Notes: generated from the sequence alone by a model not told the origin. Counted from the stretch's first letter, positions 9,066 through 18,093 are shown. The stretch is 64,000 nt of DNA from an uncultured Flavobacteriales bacterium (GCA_905478665.1 CAJQJL010000048.1:1-64000), one strand, 5' to 3'. Program-made: numbers and translations.

Positions 9066-9411
9066 TTGTATTTAACTCCTGAAGTAAATCTTCGAAGAGA
9101 ATGGGTTTGTTGAGAACTACAGAATTGTCAATATCAAGTGTTTGTCGAAGCATATCTTTTTTAGTGTTCGCAGTTGTGAAAATAACAGGAATAGTTGGAT
9201 TATGTTTCCTCAATTTTTTTGCAAGCTTAACTCCATTCTCCTTAGCTTTTAGTTGAATATCTAATAAGATGACATCAGGGTCTGATTCCATGAATTTCCA
9301 AAATGTAGATTCGTTTGGTGAAATACCTATCACTTTATGACCATAAGCTTCTAGATTTATTTTCATGGACATTGCCACGAGCATTTCATCTTCAACGATT
9401 AAAATTCTCAC
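9046..9411 (-). CDS. Receiver-only response regulator
   Basis: This stand-alone receiver domain of 121 residues has no output domain. It shows the acidic pocket (VEDE, D8/E9), the phosphoacceptor D51 (ILLDIQLK), the switch Thr near 79-80 and the conserved lysine K102 (LNKP). Its N-terminus (VEDEMLVAMSMKINLEAYGHKVIGI in style) resembles receivers paired with HisKA_2-type kinases in Bacteroidota. It is ATGA-coupled to the small gene upstream (9408) and overlaps the helicase gene downstream by 20 bp. Without an output domain it would act by phosphotransfer or protein contact. Its partner kinase is not evident in the window. Confidence 0.88.
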   Translation of the reverse strand: MRILIVEDEMLVAMSMKINLEAYGHKVIGISPNESTFWKFMESDPDVILLDIQLKAKENGVKLAKKLRKHNPTIPVIFTTANTKKDMLRQTLDIDNSVVLNKPILFEDLLQELNTIESLDR

Positions 9412-9650
9412 TTCAATTCAGATTTTAGTTTAAACGTTGCACCACTTTCCAAAGACGTGTTTATATCTCCGTTATTTTGGTCAACTACCGCGTGGATAAC
9501 GATTACTCCTTTCGAGTTACAGTTTTTAGATCCATAGATCATAAGGGCAGCAAAGTTCGCATAGACGTTGAAGCCATCAAGGCTTGCAAAGACAATTGAG
9601 TACCAATTGTTTTCAGCGAATTGCTTAAATGGGGTAAAATTTAAGCTCAT
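9408..9650 (-). CDS. Small protein with a histidine-kinase-like C-terminal end; possible remnant
   Basis: This 80-residue product has a start close to a full stop-free frame and an ATGA overlap with the receiver gene. The last ~35 residues (IHAVVDQNNGDINTS, then SGATFKL) look like the extreme C-terminus of a HATPase domain of HisKA_2-type kinases, where a G2 glycine run precedes 'VxxLVDQxxG' and a closing 'GTTFKI' strand. The glycine run and ATP-binding boxes are absent, and the first 45 residues do not resemble a kinase. It could be a relic of the kinase once paired with the receiver, or an unrelated small sensory domain. The resemblance is by eye only. Confidence 0.5.
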   Translation of the reverse strand: MSLNFTPFKQFAENNWYSIVFASLDGFNVYANFAALMIYGSKNCNSKGVIVIHAVVDQNNGDINTSLESGATFKLKSELK

Positions 9651-9763
9651 GAAGTTTCATAGTTTCCACCACAAACATACTAATTCAAAATTGGATTGGA
9701 TACGCACCAATTATACTAGCTAAGAAAACTTTGTTGTTCTTTCGACTATGAACTAATCTTTGA

Positions 9764-10009
9764 TTATGATTTAACCCGCTGCCAGTTCGATTTTATTTTT
9801 GAAATTTTCTTTTCATTTCTAAGATCTTTGTTCGAAATGTATTCTTCAAAGTAGCCACACTCCAAACACGTGTATACTTCTATAAATAATCTGGTACTAA
9901 TGGAACCTCCAGGTCCAGCCATAACTGCTCGTTCTCCTCTTGGGCCTTCAGGACGATTACTATAAACTTCTTCGCTAGTGCACTTTGTGCATTTACCTGT
10001 TAATTTCAT
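9764..10009 (-). CDS. Small zinc-ribbon protein
   Basis: The product has 81 residues starting MKLTGKCTKC. Two CxxC knuckles (CTKC near residue 7 and CLECG near 49) make a zinc ribbon, and the tail is lysine-rich. The ATG at 10009 is preferred over a GTG three codons upstream because AGGTG lies about six bases before it. The family occurs as a conserved small protein in Bacteroidota with no assigned role. It lies between the receiver/helicase set and the haem lipoprotein, with spacing that suggests its own promoter. Confidence 0.65.
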   Translation of the reverse strand: MKLTGKCTKCTSEEVYSNRPEGPRGERAVMAGPGGSISTRLFIEVYTCLECGYFEEYISNKDLRNEKKISKIKSNWQRVKS

Positions 10010-10105
10010 GATTAACACCTTATTAAAATGATGATGACAAGTTAATAAATTGTTTGTTAGTCGTTTCTGACAAGCATTTTTGTCTTGATCTATTGAACAT
10101 ATTCA

Positions 10106-10669
10106 CTAATCCTCGAACTGAATCTTCCATGCCCCTCTAAAATCTCCAAGATGATAGCCTGTTGCATTGTCTTTTGGATAACGCAGTTGTACAACATCTA
10201 ACGTTTCTTCGCTAATATCTGTTCCAGGTATTCCGTGACATTTAAGACAGGTCGGCATTCCCAATCTAATGGTTTTATAATATGTCACTTGCTTGTCGTG
10301 AGTGACCACAGTATCCATTAAGTCTGATGATTCCAGTGATTTGAGTAGTTCAAGCTCGAAATTTGTCGCTGTATTTGAAGAATTCCTAGGTTTAGACGTA
10401 ACACGAGAAATCTTGACATTATGCGCTTTCGAAAGCGAATCCATCAACACTGAAGCATTGAGGTTGCAAAAATCAATTGCCTGCACTGGTCCACCTGATT
10501 TGATTTCTCTGCCGACGTTCATTAGCAATGTCTGTTGCGAAATAGTACTAATGGAGTCACCGATTTCCTGATAGTTTGTAGTTGGTTCAATGTTTTCTTC
10601 TGTGTTTGGATTGGTATCACATGAGTAGAAGAAAAAAGTAAGGGCAATGAGCGTAAATATTGACTTCAT
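10106..10669 (-). CDS. Tll0287-like (DUF3365) haem-binding lipoprotein
   Basis: The product has 187 residues and a lipoprotein signal ending FFYSC (cysteine near 17). It carries one c-type haem motif, CLKCH, at about 142-146, in the setting typical of the Tll0287-like domain: YYKTIRLGMPTCLKCHG, then a LRYPKDNATGYHLGDFRG closing segment. Such proteins are periplasmic or membrane-attached haem sensors or electron carriers, and they often appear as sensor parts of signalling proteins. Here the domain stands alone. It diverges from the tetR efflux locus, so it may share the intergenic regulatory region, but no shared function can be inferred. Confidence 0.85.
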   Translation of the reverse strand: MKSIFTLIALTFFFYSCDTNPNTEENIEPTTNYQEIGDSISTISQQTLLMNVGREIKSGGPVQAIDFCNLNASVLMDSLSKAHNVKISRVTSKPRNSSNTATNFELELLKSLESSDLMDTVVTHDKQVTYYKTIRLGMPTCLKCHGIPGTDISEETLDVVQLRYPKDNATGYHLGDFRGAWKIQFED

Positions 10670-10752
10670 GATGGAAGAGTTTGTCTGGTTAGAATACTAA
10701 GTTGGTTAAAATTGACAGTAAAGAGTGACATTTTCGCGTAAAATTTTAAAAT

Positions 10753-10783
10753 TTGGATTTAACGTTAGTGATTACTAACTTTG
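10753..10783 (+). promoter_or_regulatory. tetR promoter with overlapping TetR operator
   Basis: A -33-like TTTG ends at 10755 and a -7-like TAACTTTG lies at 10776-10783, with 20 bp between them. Overlapping the -7 element is the palindrome GTTAGT-GATT-ACTAAC (10764-10779), flanked to 23 bp by AAC and TTTG (10761-10783). The ATG follows at 10788, so the mRNA may be nearly leaderless. An inverted copy lies in tolC at 12106-12128. Confidence 0.8.
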
Positions 10784-10787
10784 TTTC

Positions 10788-11372
10788 ATGGATTTATCAA
10801 AAAGACAAATCGAAATTATTGAAGCTGCAACCAAATTAATTGGAAAAGGTGGTGTTCAAAGTCTTACTACAAAGACCTTGGCGGCTGAGATGGGTTTTTC
10901 TGAACCAGCGCTTTATAGACACTTTGTAGATAAAAATGAAATATTAAAATCAGTACTCATCTACTATAAAGAAGTTCTTCGGCAAGGATTAACCAATGTA
11001 ATGCATTCTGATTTTACAGGAAAGGAGAAGATTAAAGCCATGATTGATTTTCAATTCAAACACTTCACGAAATTTCCCGCTGTGATCATGGTTATCTTTT
11101 CAGAAACTAGTTTTCAGTATGATAGTCAGTTGTCTCAGACTGTATCAGGAATAATGCTTCAAAAGAGTAAAATGGTGAGTAGCATTATCGAATCAGGACA
11201 ACAAGAAGGGACAATTAGAAAAGACATTGCTCCTGAGCAACTTGCCACTGTCATCATGGGGAGTATGAGATTCACGATCCTAAAATGGAGATTGTCCAAA
11301 TTCAATTTTGATTTGATTCAGGAGGGAGAAACATTATGGAGCACAATTGATTTGTTGCTTAAAGAAGAATAA
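10788..11372 (+). CDS. TetR/AcrR-family repressor of the efflux locus
   Basis: The product has 194 residues, the usual length for TetR regulators. The N-terminal helix-turn-helix spans about residues 8-50 (AATKLIGKGGVQSLTTKT, then MGFSEPALYRHF). The C-terminal ligand-binding and dimerisation domain is helical, and no ligand can be read from it. It heads a locus that continues with a His-rich lipoprotein, TolC, membrane fusion protein and RND pump genes. By analogy with AcrR-type systems it should repress the pump until an inducer binds. The 23-bp palindrome over its own promoter and the inverted copy at the start of tolC are strong candidates for its operators. Confidence 0.92.
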   Translation: MDLSKRQIEIIEAATKLIGKGGVQSLTTKTLAAEMGFSEPALYRHFVDKNEILKSVLIYYKEVLRQGLTNVMHSDFTGKEKIKAMIDFQFKHFTKFPAVIMVIFSETSFQYDSQLSQTVSGIMLQKSKMVSSIIESGQQEGTIRKDIAPEQLATVIMGSMRFTILKWRLSKFNFDLIQEGETLWSTIDLLLKEE

Positions 11373-11404
11373 TTTTTTTGACACAATAGTTAATAAACAT
11401 TAAC

Positions 11405-11866
11405 ATGATAAAAATGAAAAAATACAGTTACGCACTTGTTGTAGGGATGACATTCGTTCTTGTAAGCTGCGGAAATAGCCCAGAAAACGAGATCTCAAAT
11501 TCAGATCCGATTCATGAAGGACATAATCATGAGGATGAATCTATTGAGTTGGACAATGGAAAAAAGTGGATCGTGGTAGATGAAATGATGGGACATATCA
11601 GAAACATGGAAACTGACATCTCTCTTTTCGAAAGTCTAGAGGAAAAAGATTATCACGCTTTGGCGGTTAAGTTAGAGGACAACATTGGTTTATTAACCTC
11701 GAATTGTACAATGACAGGTCAGGCGCATGATGAATTGCATAAATGGTTACTTCCATATATCGATATGGTGGGTGAACTTTCCAATGCTAAAAACGATGAA
11801 GAAGCAAGTGCGGCTTACCATAAAATTCAAGTATCGTTCAAAACATTTAATACCTATTTCGAATGA
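11405..11866 (+). CDS. His-rich lipoprotein encoded in the efflux locus
   Basis: The product has 153 residues and a lipoprotein signal with cysteine in LVSCG. Just after the lipidation site is a short His/acidic stretch (HEGHNHEDE), suggesting weak metal binding. The rest is helical with two MxxH-type segments (VDEMMGHIRNME, then MTGQAHDELHKW). Similar small lipoproteins occur beside RND efflux genes in Bacteroidota, but I know of no demonstrated role. The start could be the first ATG or the ATG three codons later. Its stop overlaps the next gene by four bases (ATGA), showing tight coupling within the efflux operon. Confidence 0.75.
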   Translation: MIKMKKYSYALVVGMTFVLVSCGNSPENEISNSDPIHEGHNHEDESIELDNGKKWIVVDEMMGHIRNMETDISLFESLEEKDYHALAVKLEDNIGLLTSNCTMTGQAHDELHKWLLPYIDMVGELSNAKNDEEASAAYHKIQVSFKTFNTYFE

Positions 11867-12069
11867 ATTTGACAAACGTACATACAAATGATTATGTCGT
11901 ATCGGTTGTTCCGATTTTATTGACTTGTCTAAATGACAATGCGGTATTTGGAAATGAGAAAGGAATAGAGGCTCCGCTAAGCGTTGGCGAAATCATAGAA
12001 ATTGAACCAACGGTGAAACACTGGATCAATGCCATCAAAGAGCATAATTTTTCACTGATTAAATCCTAA
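11863..12069 (+). CDS. Small protein of unknown function, ATGA-coupled
   Basis: The product has 68 residues with no signal peptide or obvious domain. Its first four bases overlap the stop of the His-rich lipoprotein gene, and tolC starts 12 bp downstream, so it sits inside the efflux operon. The N-terminal half is moderately hydrophobic (YVVSVVPILLTCL) and the second half is acidic then amphipathic. It is probably cytoplasmic. The tight coupling favours a real gene, but the function is unknown. Confidence 0.55.
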   Translation: MNLTNVHTNDYVVSVVPILLTCLNDNAVFGNEKGIEAPLSVGEIIEIEPTVKHWINAIKEHNFSLIKS

Positions 12070-12080
12070 AATTTGAAGAT

Positions 12081-13406
12081 ATGAAACAGTTTTTTTCTAC
12101 GAATTCAAAGTTAGTAATTACTAACGTTGTTCTTCTGTTAATCGTTAATTATGCCCAATCTCAAACTTGGGAATTGGAGCAGTGCATTGATACTGCATTA
12201 GTCAATAATAAAAAACTAGAAATCGCTAAGAATGAGATTACAATAAGTGAACAGAGAAATAGGGAAGCCAAGGCCAATTTAATTCCCAAAGTTGTGCTCA
12301 ACGGAGAATACAAATATTACACAGACCTTCCGTACCAGTTAATGCCCTTGTCCGTTTTTGGCGGACCAGAAGGACAATTTAAGGAAGCACAATTTGGCGT
12401 TCCACATAATATTAATGCAAATGTGCAATTGAACATTCCATTGTATAACCCGCAAGCTTACGGTGCGATTAAAGCCACACAGATTGCATCTGAAATCAAA
12501 GAGATTCAATATCAAAAAACGGAAGAAACGATATATCTGGAGGTTTCAAATTTGTACTACAACGCACAAATAGTAGGAAGTCAGCTTAAATTCATTGATA
12601 GCAACATCAATAATGTTTCATCGCTCTTGCTTAATGTAGAACTCTTGTACCAGCAGCTGCTTGCACAAAAAACAGATGTTGACAGAATTGCTTTGCAATT
12701 GGAGATCATAAAATCTCAAAGAGAAATACTATTGAATAAGTATGAGCAAATTCTCAATGGATTGAAATTTATCATGGGCATTTCAATTGATCGTGAATTG
12801 GAAGTGAATCCAAACATTGAGTATGCCAATACAAATACACCTGTTGTTCATTCGTCGCTCGACTTGTTGATGGGGCAATCCTATAGCAGCTTATTAAAAA
12901 GTGAGTTGAGCACATTGAAAAGAAGTCGACTTCCCTCCGTTTCTGTATTTGGTTCTTATGGGACACTCGGATACGGCTACGACGAAAAGCCCAACGATTT
13001 CTTAAATTTTTATCCAGTTGGACTTGCTGGCCTCCAAGTGAAGTATCCACTATTTAACGGAACTGTTACGCACAGAAAAATCGAACAAAAGAAAATTGAA
13101 ATTACCAACAGTGAATTGAAAGTCGCATTAATTGATGAACAAAGCGAGCTATTGATTGAAAATGCGAAGATGAAAAAAGCCACTGCAATTCTTACTGTTG
13201 AAACCAGCTTGTTGCAGATCGATATGGCGAAATCAATTTACGAGAACACAGAGCTACAAAGGCAAAATGAAGTGTCTACCCTCAATGATGTTCTAATGGC
13301 GGATACGGCATTGCGAGAGGCACAGCAAAATTATTTATCTGCCATTATCGATTACTTGAAGGCAGATCTTGAATTGAAAAACTTAACAGGAAACACCTTA
13401 AAATAA
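12081..13406 (+). CDS. TolC-family outer-membrane efflux channel
   Basis: The product has 441 residues and a signal peptide ending around NYAQSQ, followed by WELEQCIDTALVNNKKLEIAK-type opening helices. The long heptad-rich helices and two internally similar halves are typical of TolC proteins. The length is normal. It supplies the outer-membrane exit duct for the fusion protein and RND pump encoded next (4-bp gaps). The most unusual aspect is that codons ~9-16 contain the 16-bp palindrome GTTAGT-AATT-ACTAAC, an inverted match to the tetR operator. Repression here may act as a roadblock or on a promoter just upstream of tolC. Confidence 0.93.
   Translation: MKQFFSTNSKLVITNVVLLLIVNYAQSQTWELEQCIDTALVNNKKLEIAKNEITISEQRNREAKANLIPKVVLNGEYKYYTDLPYQLMPLSVFGGPEGQFKEAQFGVPHNINANVQLNIPLYNPQAYGAIKATQIASEIKEIQYQKTEETIYLEVSNLYYNAQIVGSQLKFIDSNINNVSSLLLNVELLYQQLLAQKTDVDRIALQLEIIKSQREILLNKYEQILNGLKFIMGISIDRELEVNPNIEYANTNTPVVHSSLDLLMGQSYSSLLKSELSTLKRSRLPSVSVFGSYGTLGYGYDEKPNDFLNFYPVGLAGLQVKYPLFNGTVTHRKIEQKKIEITNSELKVALIDEQSELLIENAKMKKATAILTVETSLLQIDMAKSIYENTELQRQNEVSTLNDVLMADTALREAQQNYLSAIIDYLKADLELKNLTGNTLK
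12106..12128 (+). promoter_or_regulatory. Second TetR operator, inside the tolC coding sequence
   Basis: This 23-bp site starts CAAAGTTAGTAAT and ends ACTAACGTT. It equals the reverse complement of 10761-10783 except for one central base (T here, C there). Its core is the perfect palindrome GTTAGT-AATT-ACTAAC at 12110-12125. It begins 26 bp after the first base of the tolC start codon. Confidence 0.75.
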
Positions 13407-13410
13407 AATC

Positions 13411-14466
13411 ATGAAAAAGTTAACAGGAATATTGATACTCATTGCTTTAGCAGTTTTGATCGTCGTTCAACTTAAGGGAAACAAAGAAATCTCTGAAAAC
13501 AGAATTTATCAGTACGATAAAGAACAAGAAATTATAGTTCACACAGAGAAAGTTCAACTTTCATACGGTAAAGGAAATTATTCATTTACAGGAACTTTTG
13601 AAGCATTTAAAGAAGTGAAGATAAACGCAGACGTACAGGGTAAAATCGTGAAAATGTATGTTGATGAAGGTGCTTCCGTCAAGAAAGGTCAAAACTTAAT
13701 AAAGCTAGATGACCAATTGTTAAAACTTCAACTTCAATCGGTAGAAGCGCAGATCGAAGGACTTGAAGCTGATGTAAAAAGATACACTGTTCTTTCAGAA
13801 GCTGATGCGATTCAAGGCGTGAAGTTAGAGAAGACATTATTGGGATTGAAAACAGCGAAGATTCAACGACAAACACTGCTCGAAACAATCGCTAAAACAA
13901 CAATCAAAGCTCCATTTAGTGGGATTGTAACGATGAAAATGACGGAAATTGGTGCATTTGCTGCTCCAGGAATGCCGTTGGTTATGTTGACAGACATTTC
14001 CAATTTAAAATTCACTGTCAATGTATCTGAGAATGATTTGAGCTTATTTGAGATGAATAAATCCTATAATCTTAAAGCAGATTTGTTCTCGGATTTGGAG
14101 CTCAAAGGTGAGGTAATCCTGATTGGGAGCAAAGGGAATATGGGAAATAGTTTTCCTGTACATTTCAAAGTAGAAAACACTGCTAAAACTGCCATCAAGT
14201 CCAAGATGTTTGGAGAAGTATCCGTGGATGTAACAGGTGATGATAAGTCTATTCTAATTCCTTCTTCTGCAATTATTGGTTCGAATATTCAACCGCAAGT
14301 TTACATGGTAAAAGAGGGTAAGGCAGTACTTCATAACGTTTCTATTTCACGACGAATTGGAAACAAAGCGGTAATTGAAAATGGGGTGGCAGAAGGTGAT
14401 GAGATCGTTACTTCGGGGTTCATCAACCTCTTTGATGGAGCGAATGTGATAAACAGTAAAAACTAG
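13411..14466 (+). CDS. RND efflux periplasmic adaptor (membrane fusion protein)
   Basis: The product has 351 residues with an N-terminal membrane anchor (LTGILILIALAVLIVVQL), and no lipobox cysteine is seen. The lipoyl/barrel-sandwich half-motifs flank a short coiled-coil hairpin: GKIVKMYVDEGASVKKGQ before it and TTIKAPFSGIVTMKMTEIG after it. A beta-barrel and a membrane-proximal domain follow (IVTSGFINLFDGANV). It bridges the inner-membrane pump and TolC. It lies 4 bp after tolC and 4 bp before the pump gene, so it is surely co-transcribed and probably translationally coupled. Confidence 0.94.
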   Translation: MKKLTGILILIALAVLIVVQLKGNKEISENRIYQYDKEQEIIVHTEKVQLSYGKGNYSFTGTFEAFKEVKINADVQGKIVKMYVDEGASVKKGQNLIKLDDQLLKLQLQSVEAQIEGLEADVKRYTVLSEADAIQGVKLEKTLLGLKTAKIQRQTLLETIAKTTIKAPFSGIVTMKMTEIGAFAAPGMPLVMLTDISNLKFTVNVSENDLSLFEMNKSYNLKADLFSDLELKGEVILIGSKGNMGNSFPVHFKVENTAKTAIKSKMFGEVSVDVTGDDKSILIPSSAIIGSNIQPQVYMVKEGKAVLHNVSISRRIGNKAVIENGVAEGDEIVTSGFINLFDGANVINSKN

Positions 14467-14470
14467 AAAC

Positions 14471-17400
14471 ATGAATATTACAGAAATTTCAATAAAACGT
14501 CCTTCGCTGATAATTGTAATTTTCAGTGTGTTTGCACTATTGGGGTTCATTGGCTACAAGAGTTTGAGTTATGAATTGATGCCTGATTTTAATCAACCCG
14601 TAGTTGTAATTAAAACTGTATATCCTGGTGCTGATCCACAGGAAGTGGAAACCTCAGTATCCCGAAAAATTGAAGATGCGCTTTCAAACTTGGAAGGCGT
14701 AGAATTTCTTATTACGAAGTCATTGCCGAATGCATCCGTCGTTATTGTCAACCTAAATTATGGTACCGACTTAGATCAAACAATGCAGGATGCTCAACGG
14801 TATATTGATAACATCCGAAAAGATTTACCAGAAGACATCCTCAGTCCAGAAATGAGTAAAGTTTCACCGAACGATCTGCCGATAATGTCTATCAGTGCGA
14901 CAAGTGATCTGCCTTCAACAGAATTTTATCAAAAAATGAAGGATGAGTTTCTGCCGCAGATCCAACAGATTAATGGTGTCGCTGAACTGACGCTGCTCGG
15001 CGGAGAAGAGCGAGAGATTCAGGTAAAAGTGAATCAAGACAAATTAAGGTTGAATGGACTTTCACTCATCCAAGTCGTTGAGGCAATTAATCGATCTGGG
15101 ATTGATCTTCCAACAGGAAAGATTGAGTCTTCTACTGAAAGTAATTCTGTTCGGTTAACGGGTAAATTTACGAAGATTGAAGATGTTAAAAACGTTCAGG
15201 TTGCTATGCCTGCTCCAGAAAGCCCTATCTACGTTAAGGATGTTGCTGAAGTCACCGATGAGATAAAGAAAATCACATCCATAAGCAGGTATAATGGGAA
15301 GAATGGAATTGGAATTCTACTGAAAAAACAGGGAGATGCCAATGCTGTTGATGTATCAAAAGCGATCCGTGATAAATTCGAGGTCATCGAAAAGCAGAAT
15401 GTTGGAGACAATGTGAAGTTCATTATTGCGGATGACAGTACGGACAATACCATAGCTGCGGTGGATTCCGTTGTAGCAGATCTTATCCTTGCCGTGATTC
15501 TTGTATCGCTGGTGATGCTCCTGTTTTTAAGAAGTTTCAGAAATGCATTGATTGTTTTAGTTGCTATACCAACGTCATTGATAACGGCATTCGCGGTAAT
15601 GTGGATGTTAGGCTACACACTTAATCTGATGACGCTTCTAGCAATGTCATTGATCATCGGGATTTTAGTGGATGATGCCACTGTAGTTCTGGAAAACATC
15701 CAGCGTCATTTGGACATGGGGAAAGGGAAACGTGAAGCGGCTATGGATGGACGTATGGAAATTGGCTTTTCCGCAGTCTCAATTACCCTGGTCGATATCG
15801 TCGTGTTTTTGCCAATCCTCTTCATTCAAGTTTTCGTTGCAGACATGTTACAGCAATTTGCAGTCGTTGTTATTACTTCGACATTGACAAGTTTATTGGT
15901 CGGCTTTACATTGACGCCTTGGATGGCATCCAGAATGGGTAAGTCTGAAGACATTCAACCCACAAATTTCTTCAACAAGTTCTTACTGTGGTTCGAGAAA
16001 CAACTCGACAAATTCACAAACTGGTATGGTAAGCAATTGGAATGGGTGCTAAGTCACAAGCTTGCATTTATGGGGATAATCGTCGCCTTGTTTGCTTTAA
16101 CGGCTGTAATGATGAAACAAAACATTATTGGTTCCGAATTAATTTCTACTGGTGATCAGGGAAAATTCAAGTTGAATCTGGAATACGATAAGTCTACGTC
16201 CATTCAGCAAAACAATATCACTTCTCAGCAAGTAGAAGATTTCATATTGCATCAAAAAGATGTTGAGTCCGTGTTTAGTAATATTGGCGGTCCAAGTACT
16301 GGAATTGGAAGTTTGGGTGTCGGTTCTGCTAACAAAACGGAATTTACGATTCAACTTAAACCCGCAGATGAACGAAACGGTCAAGCCACAGAGCGATTCA
16401 TGCGCGATCTCAGATCAGCATTGAAAGAAAAGTATTCGGGCATTAATTACTCAATGGCAGCACTTGGCTTAATTCCACGATCGGCTCCAGTTGAATTGAC
16501 TTTAAGTGGTAACGATTTGGATGAAGTGATGCAGGTGGGGAATGATTTAAAGTCTGTCATCGAAAAGATCCCCGGAGCAGATAATGTTCAGCTGTCTGTA
16601 GAGGAAGGAAGTCCAGAGTACAAAATCATTCCAGATCAGGACAAAATGCAACGTTTAGGGTTAAATACCGCATATGTTGGAATGAATCTTAGAACTGCAT
16701 TGACTGGCAATGAAGATGCAACGCTCACAGAAGATGGTACTGAATATCCAATACGTGTCTGGTTTGATGATCTCAATCGAGAGAACTATGAAGATCTTGA
16801 AAATCTCACAATTGTGAATCCAAAAGGAATTCCAATTATGGTCTCTCAGTTCGCTGAAGTTGTAAAGGACAATTCACCGTCATTACTGGAACGAAAAGAT
16901 CGTCAATCAGCGGTAACTCTAACTTCTGATGCACTGGGTCGACCTTCGGGTACTGTTGCAGATGATGTTGTTGCCTACTTAAAAGAAAATCCTTTACCTG
17001 AAGGCATCGAAATGACTTGGGGAAGTGATATTAAAAGACAGAATGATAGTTTTGGAGCACTAGGATCAGTTTTGTTGATTTCATTCTTGTTGATCTATTT
17101 GATTATGGTTGCACTTTATGACAGTTTTGTGTATCCATTTGTAGTGTTGTTCTCTATTCCAGTTGCTGTAATTGGTGCATTCTTGGCATTGAACTTATCA
17201 ATTAGTCACTTGAGCTTATTTGCCTTGCTTGGTATGATTATGCTTATGGGACTGGTAGTGAAAAATGCCATACTTATTGTGGATTTCACCAATCAACTCA
17301 AGGCCCAAGGGATGCATTACAAAGAAGCGCTAATTGTTGCGGGTAAAGGAAGAATGCGACCAATTTTAATGACAAGTATCTCGATGATTGTGGGAATGTT

Positions 17401-17587
17401 ACCAATCGCTTTAGCGACAGGAACAGCTAGTGAATGGAAGAATGGACTTGCTTGGGTTATAATTGGAGGGGTCACATCGTCGTTGATTCTAACGGTATAC
17501 TTGGTTCCCGTAGTCTACTATGTTGTTGATAGCATCAAAGAACGTTTTTCGAGAAAGAAAGTGGAGATAATGAGTATTGAAGAATAA
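14471..17587 (+). CDS. RND efflux pump, AcrB/HAE1-type inner-membrane transporter
   Basis: The product has 1038 residues, the normal length for AcrB-type pumps. The first transmembrane helix is at about 10-30, then comes a large periplasmic porter domain, a block of six helices from about 330 to 500, a second periplasmic domain and a final helix block. Family landmarks include YPGADPQEVETSVSRKIED near the N-terminus, GILVDDATVVLENIQRH in the helix-4 region with paired aspartates, and GLVVKNAILIVDF towards the C-terminus. It is a proton-driven exporter of hydrophobic or amphiphilic compounds. Substrates cannot be told from the sequence. It is the last core gene of the TetR-controlled efflux operon. 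Confidence 0.95.
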   Translation: MNITEISIKRPSLIIVIFSVFALLGFIGYKSLSYELMPDFNQPVVVIKTVYPGADPQEVETSVSRKIEDALSNLEGVEFLITKSLPNASVVIVNLNYGTDLDQTMQDAQRYIDNIRKDLPEDILSPEMSKVSPNDLPIMSISATSDLPSTEFYQKMKDEFLPQIQQINGVAELTLLGGEEREIQVKVNQDKLRLNGLSLIQVVEAINRSGIDLPTGKIESSTESNSVRLTGKFTKIEDVKNVQVAMPAPESPIYVKDVAEVTDEIKKITSISRYNGKNGIGILLKKQGDANAVDVSKAIRDKFEVIEKQNVGDNVKFIIADDSTDNTIAAVDSVVADLILAVILVSLVMLLFLRSFRNALIVLVAIPTSLITAFAVMWMLGYTLNLMTLLAMSLIIGILVDDATVVLENIQRHLDMGKGKREAAMDGRMEIGFSAVSITLVDIVVFLPILFIQVFVADMLQQFAVVVITSTLTSLLVGFTLTPWMASRMGKSEDIQPTNFFNKFLLWFEKQLDKFTNWYGKQLEWVLSHKLAFMGIIVALFALTAVMMKQNIIGSELISTGDQGKFKLNLEYDKSTSIQQNNITSQQVEDFILHQKDVESVFSNIGGPSTGIGSLGVGSANKTEFTIQLKPADERNGQATERFMRDLRSALKEKYSGINYSMAALGLIPRSAPVELTLSGNDLDEVMQVGNDLKSVIEKIPGADNVQLSVEEGSPEYKIIPDQDKMQRLGLNTAYVGMNLRTALTGNEDATLTEDGTEYPIRVWFDDLNRENYEDLENLTIVNPKGIPIMVSQFAEVVKDNSPSLLERKDRQSAVTLTSDALGRPSGTVADDVVAYLKENPLPEGIEMTWGSDIKRQNDSFGALGSVLLISFLLIYLIMVALYDSFVYPFVVLFSIPVAVIGAFLALNLSISHLSLFALLGMIMLMGLVVKNAILIVDFTNQLKAQGMHYKEALIVAGKGRMRPILMTSISMIVGMLPIALATGTASEWKNGLAWVIIGGVTSSLILTVYLVPVVYYVVDSIKERFSRKKVEIMSIEE

Positions 17588-17630
17588 GTGTGCTTAAACC
17601 TCAAATGAACAAATTTCACAAACCAAAAAA

Positions 17631-18083
17631 ATGAAGAAAATCATTGGATCGTTATTCCTAGTGACGGTAGTATTTGTTTTGCTGTCTGCAAGAACGGCTG
17701 AACCTCCAGCGACATATTCCTTGACCGTAAAAGTCTTTCATCTGCGCAATTCTACAGGAACACTTCAGTTCACGCTTTACAACAAAGACGGGACTATTCC
17801 AGATGAAAAATTCAAGAAATACTATCGGCAACAAACAGCTGAAATAAATAGCCACAGTTCGTATGTAACCTTCAAAAATCTACCAAAAGGCAAATACGCG
17901 GTCAACATTTTACATGATGAAAATGAGAATGGTAAAATAGATAAAGGATGGATTATGCCTGTAGAAGGAATCGGATTCACAAATTTTACCTCCATTGGAT
18001 TCTCCAACCGTCCGAATTTCAAAAAGGCCAGTTTCTACCTCGGGTCAAATACTACAAAAACAGTGAAGGTAATTTATATGTAA
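17631..18083 (+). CDS. DUF2141 secreted protein
   Basis: The product has 150 residues with a signal peptide (ending near SARTAEP) and a single DUF2141-type beta domain. The landmarks are the strand YSLTVKVFHLRNSTGTLQF, the conserved turn FKNLPKGKYAVNILHDENENGKID, and the segment PVEGIGFTNF. The domain is common in Bacteroidota periplasmic or surface proteins, and its biochemical role is not known. It lies 43 bp after the pump gene, possibly on the same transcript, and 10 bp before the NqrB/RnfD-like gene, which suggests that these two form a pair. Confidence 0.85.
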   Translation: MKKIIGSLFLVTVVFVLLSARTAEPPATYSLTVKVFHLRNSTGTLQFTLYNKDGTIPDEKFKKYYRQQTAEINSHSSYVTFKNLPKGKYAVNILHDENENGKIDKGWIMPVEGIGFTNFTSIGFSNRPNFKKASFYLGSNTTKTVKVIYM

Positions 18084-18093
18084 ACAAGAATTC

